17,418 nt of DNA from Balneolales bacterium (GTDB lineage: Bacteria > Bacteroidota > Rhodothermia > Balneolales > Balneolaceae), in NCBI GenBank assembly GCA_030830725.1, contig JAURMN010000002.1:1-17418 (forward strand), given 5' to 3'. The position numbers and the translations under genes were made by a program. A model generated the notes under the pieces. That model searched no databases. It was not told the DNA's origin and saw only the letters and a program-made list of their open reading frames with translations. Shown piece by piece: positions 7,125 to 15,923 of this stretch (its first letter is position 1; the number at the start of each line of letters is the position of its first letter).

Positions 7125-7776
7125 GTGGAATGTATTCTCCGCCAAATGCCCCCATATGACCGTTAACGTGGATTACATGGGTTAGATCCGGCTTTAAAAA
7201 ATCCAATTCAATCTTTGACTCCGTAGCGGGAGTACCGGCCAGTGCGAGATCAGCTCCTAAAGGTCCTCCCATAGGGCTCATCGTCCTGTTCCTACTTAAA
7301 ACAAATGTATCTAGGAGCCCGAATCCAAAGCCCATCCAACCTCCCAAACTTGCTCCATACTGTAAACCATCCGTTATGGGTTTATTTGCTATAAGAATTA
7401 CAGCGGTTCCGATCACTGAACCGGCTGCAGCACCATACATCGTATCAATTAATAACACTACGGAGGAGTTATTTCCACTCACAAATGTGCCATGTACAAG
7501 TTCCCGTCCACTTTCAAATTGAACAAGATCATATGCAGCTAGCCCAACACCGGCTAGTATGCCCAATCCAACACCGATTCTTAACGGATCTTTATAATCC
7601 GCACTATTTTGCAATCCCATTGTTGCACTTCCCAGCATCGCTCCATTAAGCGTTGTATTTACAATATCACTGGCCAAGATTATCGATCTTTCCTGAATTT
7701 GAGCAGTCGCATCCTTAACTTGAAGGGAAGAAATGAGGAGTAAAATGCCTATAGAGAATGAGAGTAGTGTTTTCAC
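7084..7776 (-). CDS. Exported glycine-rich protein of unknown function
   Basis: I do not recognise this family. From the GTG at 7776 the protein has 230 residues and starts with a clear signal peptide (MKTLLSFSIGILLLISSLQV, likely cut after ATAQ near residue 26). A longer reading from TTG at 7824 would put 16 residues before this peptide and is less likely. The mature part has several glycine/alanine-rich hydrophobic stretches with GxxxG-like spacing: LNGAMLGSATMGL, IGVGLGILAGVGLAAYDLV, YGAAAGSVIGTAVILIA and YGASLGGWMGFGFGLLD. These resemble glycine-zipper or outer-membrane-associated segments. It ends in VLEVKFRF, with a terminal Phe as in many outer-membrane proteins. It lies 115 bases downstream of the SDR gene on the same strand and may be read from the same transcript. 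The envelope location is inferred from the signal peptide only. Confidence 0.7.
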   Translation of the reverse strand: MKTLLSFSIGILLLISSLQVKDATAQIQERSIILASDIVNTTLNGAMLGSATMGLQNSADYKDPLRIGVGLGILAGVGLAAYDLVQFESGRELVHGTFVSGNNSSVVLLIDTMYGAAAGSVIGTAVILIANKPITDGLQYGASLGGWMGFGFGLLDTFVLSRNRTMSPMGGPLGADLALAGTPATESKIELDFLKPDLTHVIHVNGHMGAFGGEYIPRPVLNVLEVKFRF

Positions 7777-7891
7777 TGTGTCAATCAAGATGATTTTTAG
7801 AATAGGATCTAGGAAAAAGTACAAAGAATCTTTTCAAAAACCTTATTCCAGACAGTGTTTAACTCATTCCCAAAAAAACTGGAGAAGAGCG

Positions 7892-8626
7892 TCATCCTGG
7901 ATCCTGTAGGCTGACCGGTAAAATTTTCCCATTAAAGAAACGGTGCCCTTTCCATAAAAATTCGGAGATCCAAGCCCCCATATCTTCGGGTTGGGTGGAG
8001 ACCTCCAGACCCGGGAAAGCTTCTTTCAGCATTTCGGTCTGAACAGCTCCTAAACAGAGGGCATTACACGCGATGTTCCTGTCCATCAGTTCTCCGGAAA
8101 GACACTCTGCTAAAATAGATAAAGCACCTTTGATCGCACTGTAAGCCGAAAGCCCGGGAAATTTTTTACTCCCTTGGAATCCACCCATACTGCTAATGTG
8201 AAGAATATGCCCCCCCGCCGATGAAAAAGTCGGTATCAATAATTGGGTGAGCATTGCAGGCCCTAATAAATGAGTTTGATAATGTACGTTCCAATCCTCT
8301 TCTGTGAGTTTCAAAAAGGATTTCGCTCTTAAAACCCCGGCATTATGAACCAGTCCGTGAAAGTCCGCATCCTGCTCATACAGGATCTTGCCAATGCGAT
8401 CCACCAATTGAGCTCTGTCGTCTGCCCTTGTGATATCCGCCGGAATCGCAATCATTGCGCCATTGGATTCTTTTTCCATTTCATGCAGGCGATCTACGGA
8501 TCTGGCTGTAATCAATACAAGGGGCTTCGTTTCATCCCTTACTGTGGGATCTGTACATTTTCTGGCGATCTCAGCACCAATTCCTCTGCTCGCGCCAGTA
8601 ATGAGTACAGCTTTTTTTCGTGTCAT
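7892..8626 (-). CDS. Short-chain dehydrogenase/reductase (SDR) family protein
   Basis: A 244-residue classical SDR, an NAD(P)-dependent oxidoreductase of unknown substrate. From the chosen ATG the Rossmann motif TGASRGIG is at residues 10-17. The NNAG motif appears as HNAG (H94-G97). The serine region is HISSMGG (S145/S146) and the catalytic pair is YSAIK (Y162, K166). The length fits the family (about 240-260). An upstream in-frame TTG at 8689 would add 21 residues ahead of the beta-1 strand and is unlikely. ARSVDRLHEM after beta-2 suggests NADP preference but is not decisive. It is divergent from the fused E1 gene across a 201-base spacer, and the exported unknown protein follows on the same strand. 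Fatty-acyl or keto-acid substrates are possible given the neighbours, but nothing in the sequence settles this. Confidence 0.9.
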   Translation of the reverse strand: MTRKKAVLITGASRGIGAEIARKCTDPTVRDETKPLVLITARSVDRLHEMEKESNGAMIAIPADITRADDRAQLVDRIGKILYEQDADFHGLVHNAGVLRAKSFLKLTEEDWNVHYQTHLLGPAMLTQLLIPTFSSAGGHILHISSMGGFQGSKKFPGLSAYSAIKGALSILAECLSGELMDRNIACNALCLGAVQTEMLKEAFPGLEVSTQPEDMGAWISEFLWKGHRFFNGKILPVSLQDPG

Positions 8627-8755
8627 TATGGTTGGGTTAAGATCCAATTGAGTGGATTCTTGAAAATTTGTGACAATATTCTCATGCAATCAACCCCCGG
8701 AAATTACGAAAAGCATTTACGAATAAGGTGGTTTCATCTTACCTTTCCTTTAGCA

Positions 8756-8788
8756 GTACCGTAGAGACTGTATTACTTCTCAAGGTAC
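8756..8788. promoter_or_regulatory. Imperfect inverted repeat upstream of the E1 gene
   Basis: GTACC (8756-8760) pairs with GGTAC (8784-8788), and TAGAGA (8762-8767) pairs with TCTCAA (8778-8783) apart from one mismatch. One base bulges on the left arm, and the loop holds TATTACTT. The repeat ends 39 bases before the E1 start. TATTACTT (8771-8778) also occurs at 11165-11172 upstream of the SusC gene. It may be an operator or a promoter-overlapping hairpin in the SDR/E1 spacer. No functional proof. Confidence 0.3.
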
Positions 8789-8827
8789 AGGGATCCGATC
8801 AGAACTTCTAACTCAGAGCTCTCTGGC

Positions 8828-11017
8828 ATGCCGAAAGGTCACTCTTCCTCTACTCTTCTCGACTGGAAACGTCTCTTGTCAGACCTTTTTTTGTCTAGAG
8901 CTATGGATGAAATCGAAGAGAATAGATTGGTACCGGAAGGAAAAGTCCATCATCAATTTTCGGCACGTGGTCACGAATTGGTGCAGCTTGTGCTTGGCCA
9001 GGCCTTGAATCATTCCTACGATGCCGTTTCAGGCTATTATCGATCTAGACCCCTTCAGTTAGCACTAAGAATTACACCCGAAGAAATTATGGCATCTATG
9101 TTGGCCAGAGAAGGTGGTCATACCAACGGTCGTGATTCAGGGGTAATGGCCAACTATCCGGGTAAGAAACGTACAAAAAAAGGGATTAACTATTACGAAG
9201 GTCCTTTAATCTTGCCTATGGCCGGTGATGTGGGTTCACAATACACGCCTGCCGCAGGATGGGCGCAAGCACTCCTCTACCGTGCCCAAGTCCTAAATGA
9301 AAAAAAAGTACAGGGAGCCATTTCTGTTGTTTGTGGCGGGGATTCCTCAGTATCCTCCAATGGATTCTGGTCTTCCATTACTATGGCCTCGACACTAAAA
9401 TTACCTTTACTGTTCGTCATTGAGGATAATGGATATGGGATCTCCGTGCCCAGTTCTCTGCAAACTCCAGGCGGGAATATTGTCGATAATCTCTATTCTT
9501 TTTCGGGCATAGAACTTTTTGACGGTGACGGCGTTCAACCTGAGGAAGTGGTTAGTTTGCTCGATCAGGCGATACAACACGTACGTGCGTGGCAAGGACC
9601 TGCCTTAATTCGATTTTCAGTTCCTCGTTTAAAAGGGCACTCCTATCAGGATACCCAATCGTATAAATTGGCTGAACTGCGTGAAGCGGAGGAAGCCAGG
9701 GATCCACTTCAAGTTCTTCGAACGTATTTAATCCCGGAATATGTGTCAGAATTGGAGTGGATCCGGATCGAGCAAAAAGCTCGAGATACGGTTGAAAAAA
9801 TTACAGATTCAGCCCTTTTGCGGCCTGTTGCAAACACCGACCAGATTACCGAATTCCTGTTTCGAGAAGAATGGACAGGAGTGGGAACTGTCCCCGTCCA
9901 TCGACCCAAAGATGCGGCTTGTCGCGGAGGTTGTTCACTAAGCGAAACAAATTTTCCAGAAACCACGCAAGAAGTTCAATCCGAAACGCAGCGTATCAAC
10001 ATGGTGGAAGCCATTCGACGTACGCTAGAATCGGAGCTTGAGGTGAATCCTTCGATGATCCTGTTTGGTGAAGATGTAGGGTTGAAGGGAGGCGTCCATG
10101 CGGCCACGCAGGGTTTACAGCAGAAATTTGGAGCCGAAAGGGTCTTTGACACCTCACTTTCGGAGGAGGGAATCATCGGTCGATCTCTTGGAATGTCGTA
10201 TGCAGGACTGAAACCGGTGGCGGAGATTCAATTTCGTAAGTATGCCGATCCTGCCACAGAGCAACTCAAAAACGCCGGCACGGTTCGTTGGAGGACGGTT
10301 AATAAATTTGCCGCGCCGATTGTGGTGCGAGTGCCTGGAGGGTTTGCCAAAATAGGGGATCCTTGGCATAGTGAGTCTGCTGAAAGTTTTTTCACTCATT
10401 TACCAGGCTGGCAGGTGGTGATGCCTTCAGATGCGGAAGAGGCTGTGGGGCTGTTGCGCGCCGCACTGCGAAGCGATAATCCGACTCTGTTTTTTGAACA
10501 TCGAAACCTTCTCGATTCCAAAACGGCACGCAGACCCTATCCTGGGGATCATTATCTTATTCCATTTGGTCAGGCACGCACTCTGCTCGAAGGAGTTGAT
10601 CTGACAGTGATTACTTGGGGAGCGATGGTGTGGCGTTGTAAAGAGGCCATTGACGAGTTAGTTGCCTCCGATGAATTTCAGATGCCACAAGCTACTTTTG
10701 GCGATCCTGTACAGCATCGTCCTACCATTGAATTGATCGATCTTCGAACGCTTTCCCCCTGGGATAAATCTTCGGTTCTAACATCGGTTCAAAAAACTGG
10801 GCGTTGCCTGATTGTTCATGAGGATGGAAAAACGAATGGATTTGGTGCTGAGATATCGGCGATCCTTGCCGACGAGGCCTTCCAATGGCTTGACGCTCCA
10901 CTTAGACGGATCACGTCCCCCGATCTTCCCATACCTTATGCTGCTGAATTAATGGACGCTGTAGTCCCGTCACAGGAAAAAATTCTTAGCGCAATTCGAG
11001 AAATGTTGCATATCTAG
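8828..11017 (+). CDS. Fused alpha/beta E1 component of a 2-oxoacid dehydrogenase complex (TPP-dependent)
   Basis: A 729-residue single chain joining E1-alpha and E1-beta, which decarboxylates a 2-oxoacid and passes the acyl group to E2 lipoate. The alpha half (about 10-345) carries SARGHELVQLVLGQAL near the start and GREST-like HTNGRDSGVMANYP. Its thiamine diphosphate site is CGGDSSVSSNGFW (D172) through EDNGYGIS (N201), the Mg-TPP motif with GDS in place of GDG. A linker of about 45 residues with a CRGGC segment leads to the beta half from about 390. The beta half includes MVEAIRRTLESEL, ILFGEDVGLKGGVHAAT, TSLSEEGIIGRSLG (E446/E447) and RVPGGFAKIGDPWHSESAES. This fused form is common in Bacteroidota and relatives and usually serves branched-chain oxoacids. 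No E2 or E3 gene lies in the window. The ATG has no clear ribosome binding site. The fusion is continuous in frame with no sign of an error. Confidence 0.93.
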   Translation: MPKGHSSSTLLDWKRLLSDLFLSRAMDEIEENRLVPEGKVHHQFSARGHELVQLVLGQALNHSYDAVSGYYRSRPLQLALRITPEEIMASMLAREGGHTNGRDSGVMANYPGKKRTKKGINYYEGPLILPMAGDVGSQYTPAAGWAQALLYRAQVLNEKKVQGAISVVCGGDSSVSSNGFWSSITMASTLKLPLLFVIEDNGYGISVPSSLQTPGGNIVDNLYSFSGIELFDGDGVQPEEVVSLLDQAIQHVRAWQGPALIRFSVPRLKGHSYQDTQSYKLAELREAEEARDPLQVLRTYLIPEYVSELEWIRIEQKARDTVEKITDSALLRPVANTDQITEFLFREEWTGVGTVPVHRPKDAACRGGCSLSETNFPETTQEVQSETQRINMVEAIRRTLESELEVNPSMILFGEDVGLKGGVHAATQGLQQKFGAERVFDTSLSEEGIIGRSLGMSYAGLKPVAEIQFRKYADPATEQLKNAGTVRWRTVNKFAAPIVVRVPGGFAKIGDPWHSESAESFFTHLPGWQVVMPSDAEEAVGLLRAALRSDNPTLFFEHRNLLDSKTARRPYPGDHYLIPFGQARTLLEGVDLTVITWGAMVWRCKEAIDELVASDEFQMPQATFGDPVQHRPTIELIDLRTLSPWDKSSVLTSVQKTGRCLIVHEDGKTNGFGAEISAILADEAFQWLDAPLRRITSPDLPIPYAAELMDAVVPSQEKILSAIREMLHI

Positions 11018-11128
11018 CCAAACATCGCACACGATTTTTGAATTTACTTTTGATTAAACGTCACAAAAAAGCGATTCCAGAACGTAAAATGCCGAATATT
11101 TGGCTAAATCCAGCTTGAAACGTTGTTA

Positions 11129-11149
11129 AACACGCATTTATTGTGTGTT
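11129..11149. promoter_or_regulatory. Hairpin/inverted repeat upstream of the SusC promoter region
   Basis: AACACGCA (11129-11136) pairs with TGTGTGTT (11142-11149) through seven Watson-Crick pairs and one G-T pair, around a five-base loop. It lies just upstream of the TTTTGTTATATT element at 11157-11168 and about 65 bases before the SusC start. This is a suitable place for an operator controlling SusCD. Function inferred from position only. Confidence 0.3.
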
Positions 11150-11156
11150 GATATCT

Positions 11157-11168
11157 TTTTGTTATATT
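11157..11168 (+). promoter_or_regulatory. Candidate SusCD promoter element (TTTTGTTATATT)
   Basis: Matches TTTCGTTATACT of the two upstream elements at ten of twelve positions (consensus TTTYGTTATAYT). It ends 46 bases before the preferred SusC ATG. The AAAAAACGTC block is absent directly upstream; a looser AAACGTCACAAAAAAG lies about 95 bases further up. It is probably a -10-type element read by the housekeeping sigma factor. Confidence 0.35.
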
Positions 11169-11214
11169 ACTTTTATCAGGTATGTTTTTTTTCAACCTCT
11201 CACTTACAAACCCT

Positions 11215-14200
11215 ATGAAAATGAAACGCTTTATTCAGTCTTTGATCGTGACTGTCTTTGCGTTGCTCCAAATGGATGCAATGGCGCAGGGATTCACGGT
11301 CTCCGGAAGAGTTTCCGATGCACAATCAGGCGAATCCTTGCCTGGCGTTAACGTCTTTGTGCCATCACTTAACCGAGGTGCCGTTTCCGATATGGATGGC
11401 CAATACGCACTGTTACTCGCTGCAGGCGAATACCAGGTGCGATTCAGCTTTGTTGGATATATCACGTATACAGCGACGATTGCTGTTTCCAGCGATATGC
11501 TCAATTATGATGTTCAACTCCAGCCAGATGTTGTGGGTTTGGAAAATGTGGTTGTGGTAGGTTATGGTGAGGTTTCCCGAAGAGAGGTAACTGGATCCAT
11601 TTCGTCTGTTACAGCCGAAGATATTGAATTCATACCCGTGAATACTGTGGAGAATGCGATTCAGGGTAAGGTATCTGGTGTTTTAATTCAACAAAACAAC
11701 GGTAAGCTTGGACAGGGAATTCAAGTACGTGTTCGTGGATCTTCCTCTGTTACAGCTGACAACCAACCACTTTATGTGATTGATGGGGTGCCAGTGATTA
11801 TGGATAACTTCTCCATCAGTTCAGCGGCAACCAACCCATTAGCACAGTTTAACTTTAATGATGTTGAGTCTATCCAGGTGTTGAAAGATGCATCTGCTGC
11901 TGCCATCTACGGATCTCGTGCTGCAAACGGAGTTGTTCTGATTACTACGAAACAAGGCCGTCCTGGTAAAACGAACTTTACCTATTCTTATCAGATGGGT
12001 TCTAGTGAGCCTACGAACAAAGTAGACATGATGAATGCGAAGGAGTATGTCAACTACATGTTCCAGGCGGCTACCAATACCGACAGAATCCGGAATACAG
12101 GGACTCTGTATCGTGAGATTCTGGAAGATACGTTCGACTGGTTAAGCTTGGGTACGAATTGGAGACAGTGTTTGGATTCCAAGTACACCACTCCAATCAC
12201 GGGTACAGCTGGTGGTGGTGGAAATTGTGCCGTAGATACAAACTGGCAAGAAGAAGCCTTTCAAGAAGCGGCCATGTTCTCGCACGATCTTTCAGCTTCT
12301 GGTGGTAATGAGAATACACGTTTTTATGTAAGTGGTCATTTCAGTGATCAGGATGGAATTTTGATTCGTGACCGTTTCCAGCGTGCTAGTACTAGAATTA
12401 ATCTGGATCACACAGCGAGTGACAAGCTAAATCTTGGAATGAATCTTTCTGCTGGTCGTTCTTTTCATCAGCGTCTATCATCTGATAATGCATTTTCAAC
12501 TCCGATTCAGCTGATTGCTCAGGCACCTATTGCACCTCTTTATTATCCGGATGCAAATGGCCAGATCACAGATACTAGTCCTGAGAATCTGAACAATGAT
12601 ACTTATTACTATAATGGGGTTATTCACAAGTACTTCTCTAAGTACTATGTCACCACCATGCGTACCACCGGTAAGTTTTACCTTGGATATAACGTCCTGC
12701 CTACACTTGAGTTCAGAGTTGAAGCCAGTGGGGATGTAATGACGGGGAATGACGATCAATGGTATGGTCCAGAGACAGCGGTTGGATTTGCAACAGCTGG
12801 AAAAGGGGGGTTTGCGTCTATTGCATGGCAGCAAAGTGTGTCATACGGAAGTTCAGCCTATTTTACCTATAGTGATGCCATTGCGGAAGACATGAACTTG
12901 ACGGTAACTGCAGGATTGGATTATCAGTACAATGATTACAATTATGCCTATACTTCTCGGTCTGGGTTCCCGAACAACTCCTTCAAGCGATTGACCAGCG
13001 GTGCGAATCTAGAGTCGGGAACTTCAACCGGATCTGAGTATAGTTTCCTTTCTTATTTTGCTCGCTCAAATTACTCTTTAAAGAATAAGTACCTCTTATC
13101 CGTGAGTGGTCGAGTAGACGGTTCCTCCCGTTTTGGTGTAGACAACCGTTATGGATTCTTCCCAGCAGTTTCAGCCGGATGGATTCTGACTGAAGAATCT
13201 TTCACACAATCCTTTTCCAAGATCTTGACTTACATGAAACTGAGAGCCAGTTACGGTCTGACTGGAAATGCGGGTATCGGAAACTTTGGCTCATTGGGAT
13301 TATGGGGAGGTACTTCCTATGGTGGTCAATCCGGTATTAACCCAACTCAAATACCCAATCCAAATTTGACATGGGAAACTACTCAACAGTTAAACGTTGG
13401 ATTTGATTACGGAATCTTAAATAATCGGATTACAGGGGAGTTTGACTACTATGTAAAGAACACAGATGATTTGCTGTTAAGCGTGCAGATCCCTGCAACC
13501 TCTGGTTTCTCTTCTTCCTTGCAAAATGTGGGTAAAATGGAGAATAAAGGAATCGAATTAGTGATCAACACCTTTAATTTTACTGGTGAATTCTCTTGGA
13601 ATACCAGTTTTAATATCTCCTTCAATAAGAATAAAGTAACGGATCTTGATGGTCAGGTGCTCACTGGTGGACTCGGCTATAACCGAGCCTTAGAAGGAGA
13701 GGCAATTGGAGTTTTCTACGGTCGTGAATTTGCCGGAGTTGATCCTACGAATGGAGATGCTCTCTTCAATGTTTACGATGAAGACGGAAACTTTGTGAAG
13801 ACCACCAATAGCTTCAATGCAGCCACAGATCGTGTGATTGGGAATCCTAATCCGGATTACATCGGTGGAATTACGAACAACTTCAACTACAAAGGATTCG
13901 ATCTGAGTGTTCTTTTCCAGTTTGTTCAAGGAAATGATGCTAACATCTCTGGTCACGGACGTTGGAGCCGTGGTAGCGGGGTGTATGAAGACAACTCTGT
14001 AGCCGATCAGCTTGATGCATGGTCTCCTGATAATCCGAATACGAATGTACCGGAAAACCGTTACCTGAGATCAAATGGTAACCAGTTTTCATCCCGATAC
14101 ATCGTGGATGCATCTTACGTTCGACTAAAAAATGTAACCTTAGGATATACTGTGCCAAATGATGTCCTGAGTAAAGCTGGGTTGAGAAGTCTTCGCGTGT

Positions 14201-14358
14201 ATGTGACTGGCGTAAATCTTCTCACCTTTACAGATTACCCAGCATGGGATCCAGAGATGAACTCGGATTTCGTGGCCGGAAATATTGGCTTAGGAAACGA
14301 TTTCTACACGGCTCCGCAGGCTAAAACGCTCACATTCGGCGTAAACGTCGGATTTTAA
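11215..14358 (+). CDS. SusC/RagA-type TonB-linked outer membrane protein
   Basis: A 1047-residue outer-membrane TonB-dependent transporter that, with its SusD partner, imports bulky substrates such as glycans or peptides. From the ATG at 11215 there is a signal peptide (MKMKRFIQSLIVTVFALL, cut near AMAQ, residue 24) and a carboxypeptidase-D-like beta-sandwich (about 26-105, SGRVSDAQSGESLPGVNVFV). The plug domain is about 118-245, with GSISSVTAEDIE, IRVRGSSS-like QVRVRGSSSVT, YVIDGVPV, and the SusC signature KDASAAAIYGSRAANGVVLI. The long beta-barrel ends in TFGVNVGF. The 11182 ATG would add 11 residues ahead of the signal peptide and is unlikely; 11221 is also possible. There is no N-terminal STN domain, so ECF-sigma signalling through FecR is not expected. 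A Cys pair (C319, C338) lies in an extra loop early in the barrel. SusD follows after 29 bases. Confidence 0.95.
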   Translation: MKMKRFIQSLIVTVFALLQMDAMAQGFTVSGRVSDAQSGESLPGVNVFVPSLNRGAVSDMDGQYALLLAAGEYQVRFSFVGYITYTATIAVSSDMLNYDVQLQPDVVGLENVVVVGYGEVSRREVTGSISSVTAEDIEFIPVNTVENAIQGKVSGVLIQQNNGKLGQGIQVRVRGSSSVTADNQPLYVIDGVPVIMDNFSISSAATNPLAQFNFNDVESIQVLKDASAAAIYGSRAANGVVLITTKQGRPGKTNFTYSYQMGSSEPTNKVDMMNAKEYVNYMFQAATNTDRIRNTGTLYREILEDTFDWLSLGTNWRQCLDSKYTTPITGTAGGGGNCAVDTNWQEEAFQEAAMFSHDLSASGGNENTRFYVSGHFSDQDGILIRDRFQRASTRINLDHTASDKLNLGMNLSAGRSFHQRLSSDNAFSTPIQLIAQAPIAPLYYPDANGQITDTSPENLNNDTYYYNGVIHKYFSKYYVTTMRTTGKFYLGYNVLPTLEFRVEASGDVMTGNDDQWYGPETAVGFATAGKGGFASIAWQQSVSYGSSAYFTYSDAIAEDMNLTVTAGLDYQYNDYNYAYTSRSGFPNNSFKRLTSGANLESGTSTGSEYSFLSYFARSNYSLKNKYLLSVSGRVDGSSRFGVDNRYGFFPAVSAGWILTEESFTQSFSKILTYMKLRASYGLTGNAGIGNFGSLGLWGGTSYGGQSGINPTQIPNPNLTWETTQQLNVGFDYGILNNRITGEFDYYVKNTDDLLLSVQIPATSGFSSSLQNVGKMENKGIELVINTFNFTGEFSWNTSFNISFNKNKVTDLDGQVLTGGLGYNRALEGEAIGVFYGREFAGVDPTNGDALFNVYDEDGNFVKTTNSFNAATDRVIGNPNPDYIGGITNNFNYKGFDLSVLFQFVQGNDANISGHGRWSRGSGVYEDNSVADQLDAWSPDNPNTNVPENRYLRSNGNQFSSRYIVDASYVRLKNVTLGYTVPNDVLSKAGLRSLRVYVTGVNLLTFTDYPAWDPEMNSDFVAGNIGLGNDFYTAPQAKTLTFGVNVGF

Positions 14359-14387
14359 ACCCAGACCCTAAAATCTATTTAATTTCC

Positions 14388-15791
14388 ATGGAGAACATGA
14401 TGAAAAAGCAACTTCGAATCATCCTTGGCTTGTTTCTGGGTCTTACCTTGATTGGGTGTGAAGATTTACTCAATCTGGATCCGCAAGCCTCTATTTCAGA
14501 TGAAATTGCCCTTTCCACCCCAAGCAACGTGCAAACGGCTCTTGTGGGTGCTTACGGTGCACTTGGCTCATCAAATACATATGGTGGTATGTATATCTAC
14601 TTAACAGAGGTATATGCAGCGCCTAAGGAAGAACTTTTCTGGAATGGTACATTTATCGATCCAGGAGAGATTTATAACAAAGCTATTGTTATAACGAATG
14701 ATTTCGTTTCCAGATACTGGTCAGGAAGCTACAATACCATTAACCGTGCAAACAATATTTTAGCTGTAGATGCTAGCATTTTCACAAATGCTGCGACCAA
14801 AACTAAAATGGATGCAGAGGCCAAATTTATTCGTGCTTTGAGCTATTATAATCTGATTCAAGTATTTGGTAAAGCTTATAACGATGGCGATCCTTCCAAA
14901 AACCCCGGAGTACCTCTTGTTTTAACTCCTACGCGAGTGGTAGATGAAACACTACAGGTCGAAAGAGAGACGGTCGCAAAAGTATATGAGCAAATTGTCA
15001 AGGATTTGCTTGATGCAAAACGAGATCTTCCTGAATCCAACGGGTTTTATGCCAATACGTATGCTGCAAGTGGATTTTTAGCCAGAGTTTATTTGGCAAT
15101 GGGAAATTATTCAGCTGCACTTGCCGAGGCTGACCGAGTTCTTAAATCAGGCGAGTACTCCCTTTTCGCAGATATTGCTGAGAATTATAGTCGCTCTTCC
15201 AACGGGGATGAAACGATCTTTGCTATGCAGGTAACCACAACCTCTGGATCGAATGACAATGCCGTTTTCTTTGCGCCACAGCCATTTGGTCGTGCGGATA
15301 TTCGTATTGAAGCTGGACATCTTGCTTTATATGAAGAAGGCGATGCCAGAGGTCAGTTATTTGTGGCAACTGGACGTGGTGTCATGACAACGAAGTATGC
15401 GGTTCCATCCGACCCTAGTGCAGATCCACGAAGACGGAACATTACCGTGATGAGACTGGCTGAAATGCACTTGATCAGAGCAGAGGCAAATGTGAGATTG
15501 AGTTCAGAGGTTGGATTATCTCCTCTAGTTGAAATGAATGCGCTACGTGCAAGATCAGGCCTGGCTGCGCTGGAATCGGTCAATTTGCAGCAGATTTTAC
15601 GTGAACGTAAACTTGAACTCGCATTTGAGGGGCATTTGTTTGCAGATCTCAAAAGATTGCAAGGATCAACCAGCTCCCCGGATAAGGCGAATATTGCGTG
15701 GAACGATGATAGTCTCGTATTTCCAATTCCTAATCGGGAAATGTTGGTTAACTCAAAACTAGTTCAAAATAAAGGTTACATTGTAAATTAG
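14388..15791 (+). CDS. SusD/RagB family substrate-binding lipoprotein
   Basis: Surface lipoprotein lid that captures substrate for the SusC channel encoded just upstream. The full reading is 467 residues. ATGs at 14388, 14397 and 14400 are all possible, and the last gives MKKQLRIILGLFLGLTLIGC with lipobox Cys20. Family marks are NLDPQASISDEIALSTPSNV near the N-terminus, TPR-like helices including AEAKFIRALSYYNLIQVFGK, the MRLAEMHLIRAEANVRL helix, and the closing PIPNREMLVNSKLVQNKGY. The length is at the short end of the family. It lies 29 bases after SusC, so cotranscription is very likely, and a strong terminator follows 24 bases after its stop. No hydrolase gene is attached, so the substrate cannot be predicted. 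Assignment is firm, the substrate unknown. Confidence 0.94.
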   Translation: MENMMKKQLRIILGLFLGLTLIGCEDLLNLDPQASISDEIALSTPSNVQTALVGAYGALGSSNTYGGMYIYLTEVYAAPKEELFWNGTFIDPGEIYNKAIVITNDFVSRYWSGSYNTINRANNILAVDASIFTNAATKTKMDAEAKFIRALSYYNLIQVFGKAYNDGDPSKNPGVPLVLTPTRVVDETLQVERETVAKVYEQIVKDLLDAKRDLPESNGFYANTYAASGFLARVYLAMGNYSAALAEADRVLKSGEYSLFADIAENYSRSSNGDETIFAMQVTTTSGSNDNAVFFAPQPFGRADIRIEAGHLALYEEGDARGQLFVATGRGVMTTKYAVPSDPSADPRRRNITVMRLAEMHLIRAEANVRLSSEVGLSPLVEMNALRARSGLAALESVNLQQILRERKLELAFEGHLFADLKRLQGSTSSPDKANIAWNDDSLVFPIPNREMLVNSKLVQNKGYIVN

Positions 15792-15815
15792 ATTTGCAGA
15801 CTTAGCTTGTTTTAC

Positions 15816-15849
15816 AAAGCCAACCTCTTTCTGGGGTTGGCTTTTTTTT
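15816..15849 (+). terminator. Rho-independent terminator of the SusCD operon
   Basis: AAAGCCAACCTC (15816-15827) pairs with GGGGTTGGCTTT (15833-15844) across a TTTCT loop, giving 12 pairs including one T-G. The right arm runs into eight T residues (15842-15849). It begins 24 bases after the SusD stop. The reverse strand has only a short T-run after the stem, so termination of the convergent gene here would be weak. Confidence 0.9.
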
Positions 15850-15874
15850 GGCTTGAAAGAATCGATCCAAGTTT

Positions 15875-15895
15875 ATGGAGGCTGGCACACTCCAT
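15875..15895 (+). terminator. Possible secondary weak terminator hairpin
   Basis: ATGGAG (15875-15880) pairs with CTCCAT (15890-15895) around a nine-base loop, followed on the plus strand by GTTTCTTTT. It lies between the main SusCD terminator and the end of the convergent dipeptidase gene. The stem is short, so this is a weak call. Confidence 0.25.
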
Positions 15896-15923
15896 GTTTC
15901 TTTTAGCTTACGTTAAATTCCGC

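Noticed and set aside
8828..11017. Possible assembly error or frameshift joining two E1 genes.
   Set aside because: The frame is continuous through a reasonable linker, and alpha/beta fusions are well known in this bacterial group.
11024..11039. ATCG-CACA-CGAT followed by five T residues after the E1 gene, considered as a terminator.
   Set aside because: A four-pair stem is too weak to call.
11215..15791. Polysaccharide utilization locus.
   Set aside because: Only the SusC/SusD core is present, with no glycoside hydrolase, lyase, sulfatase or regulator in the window.
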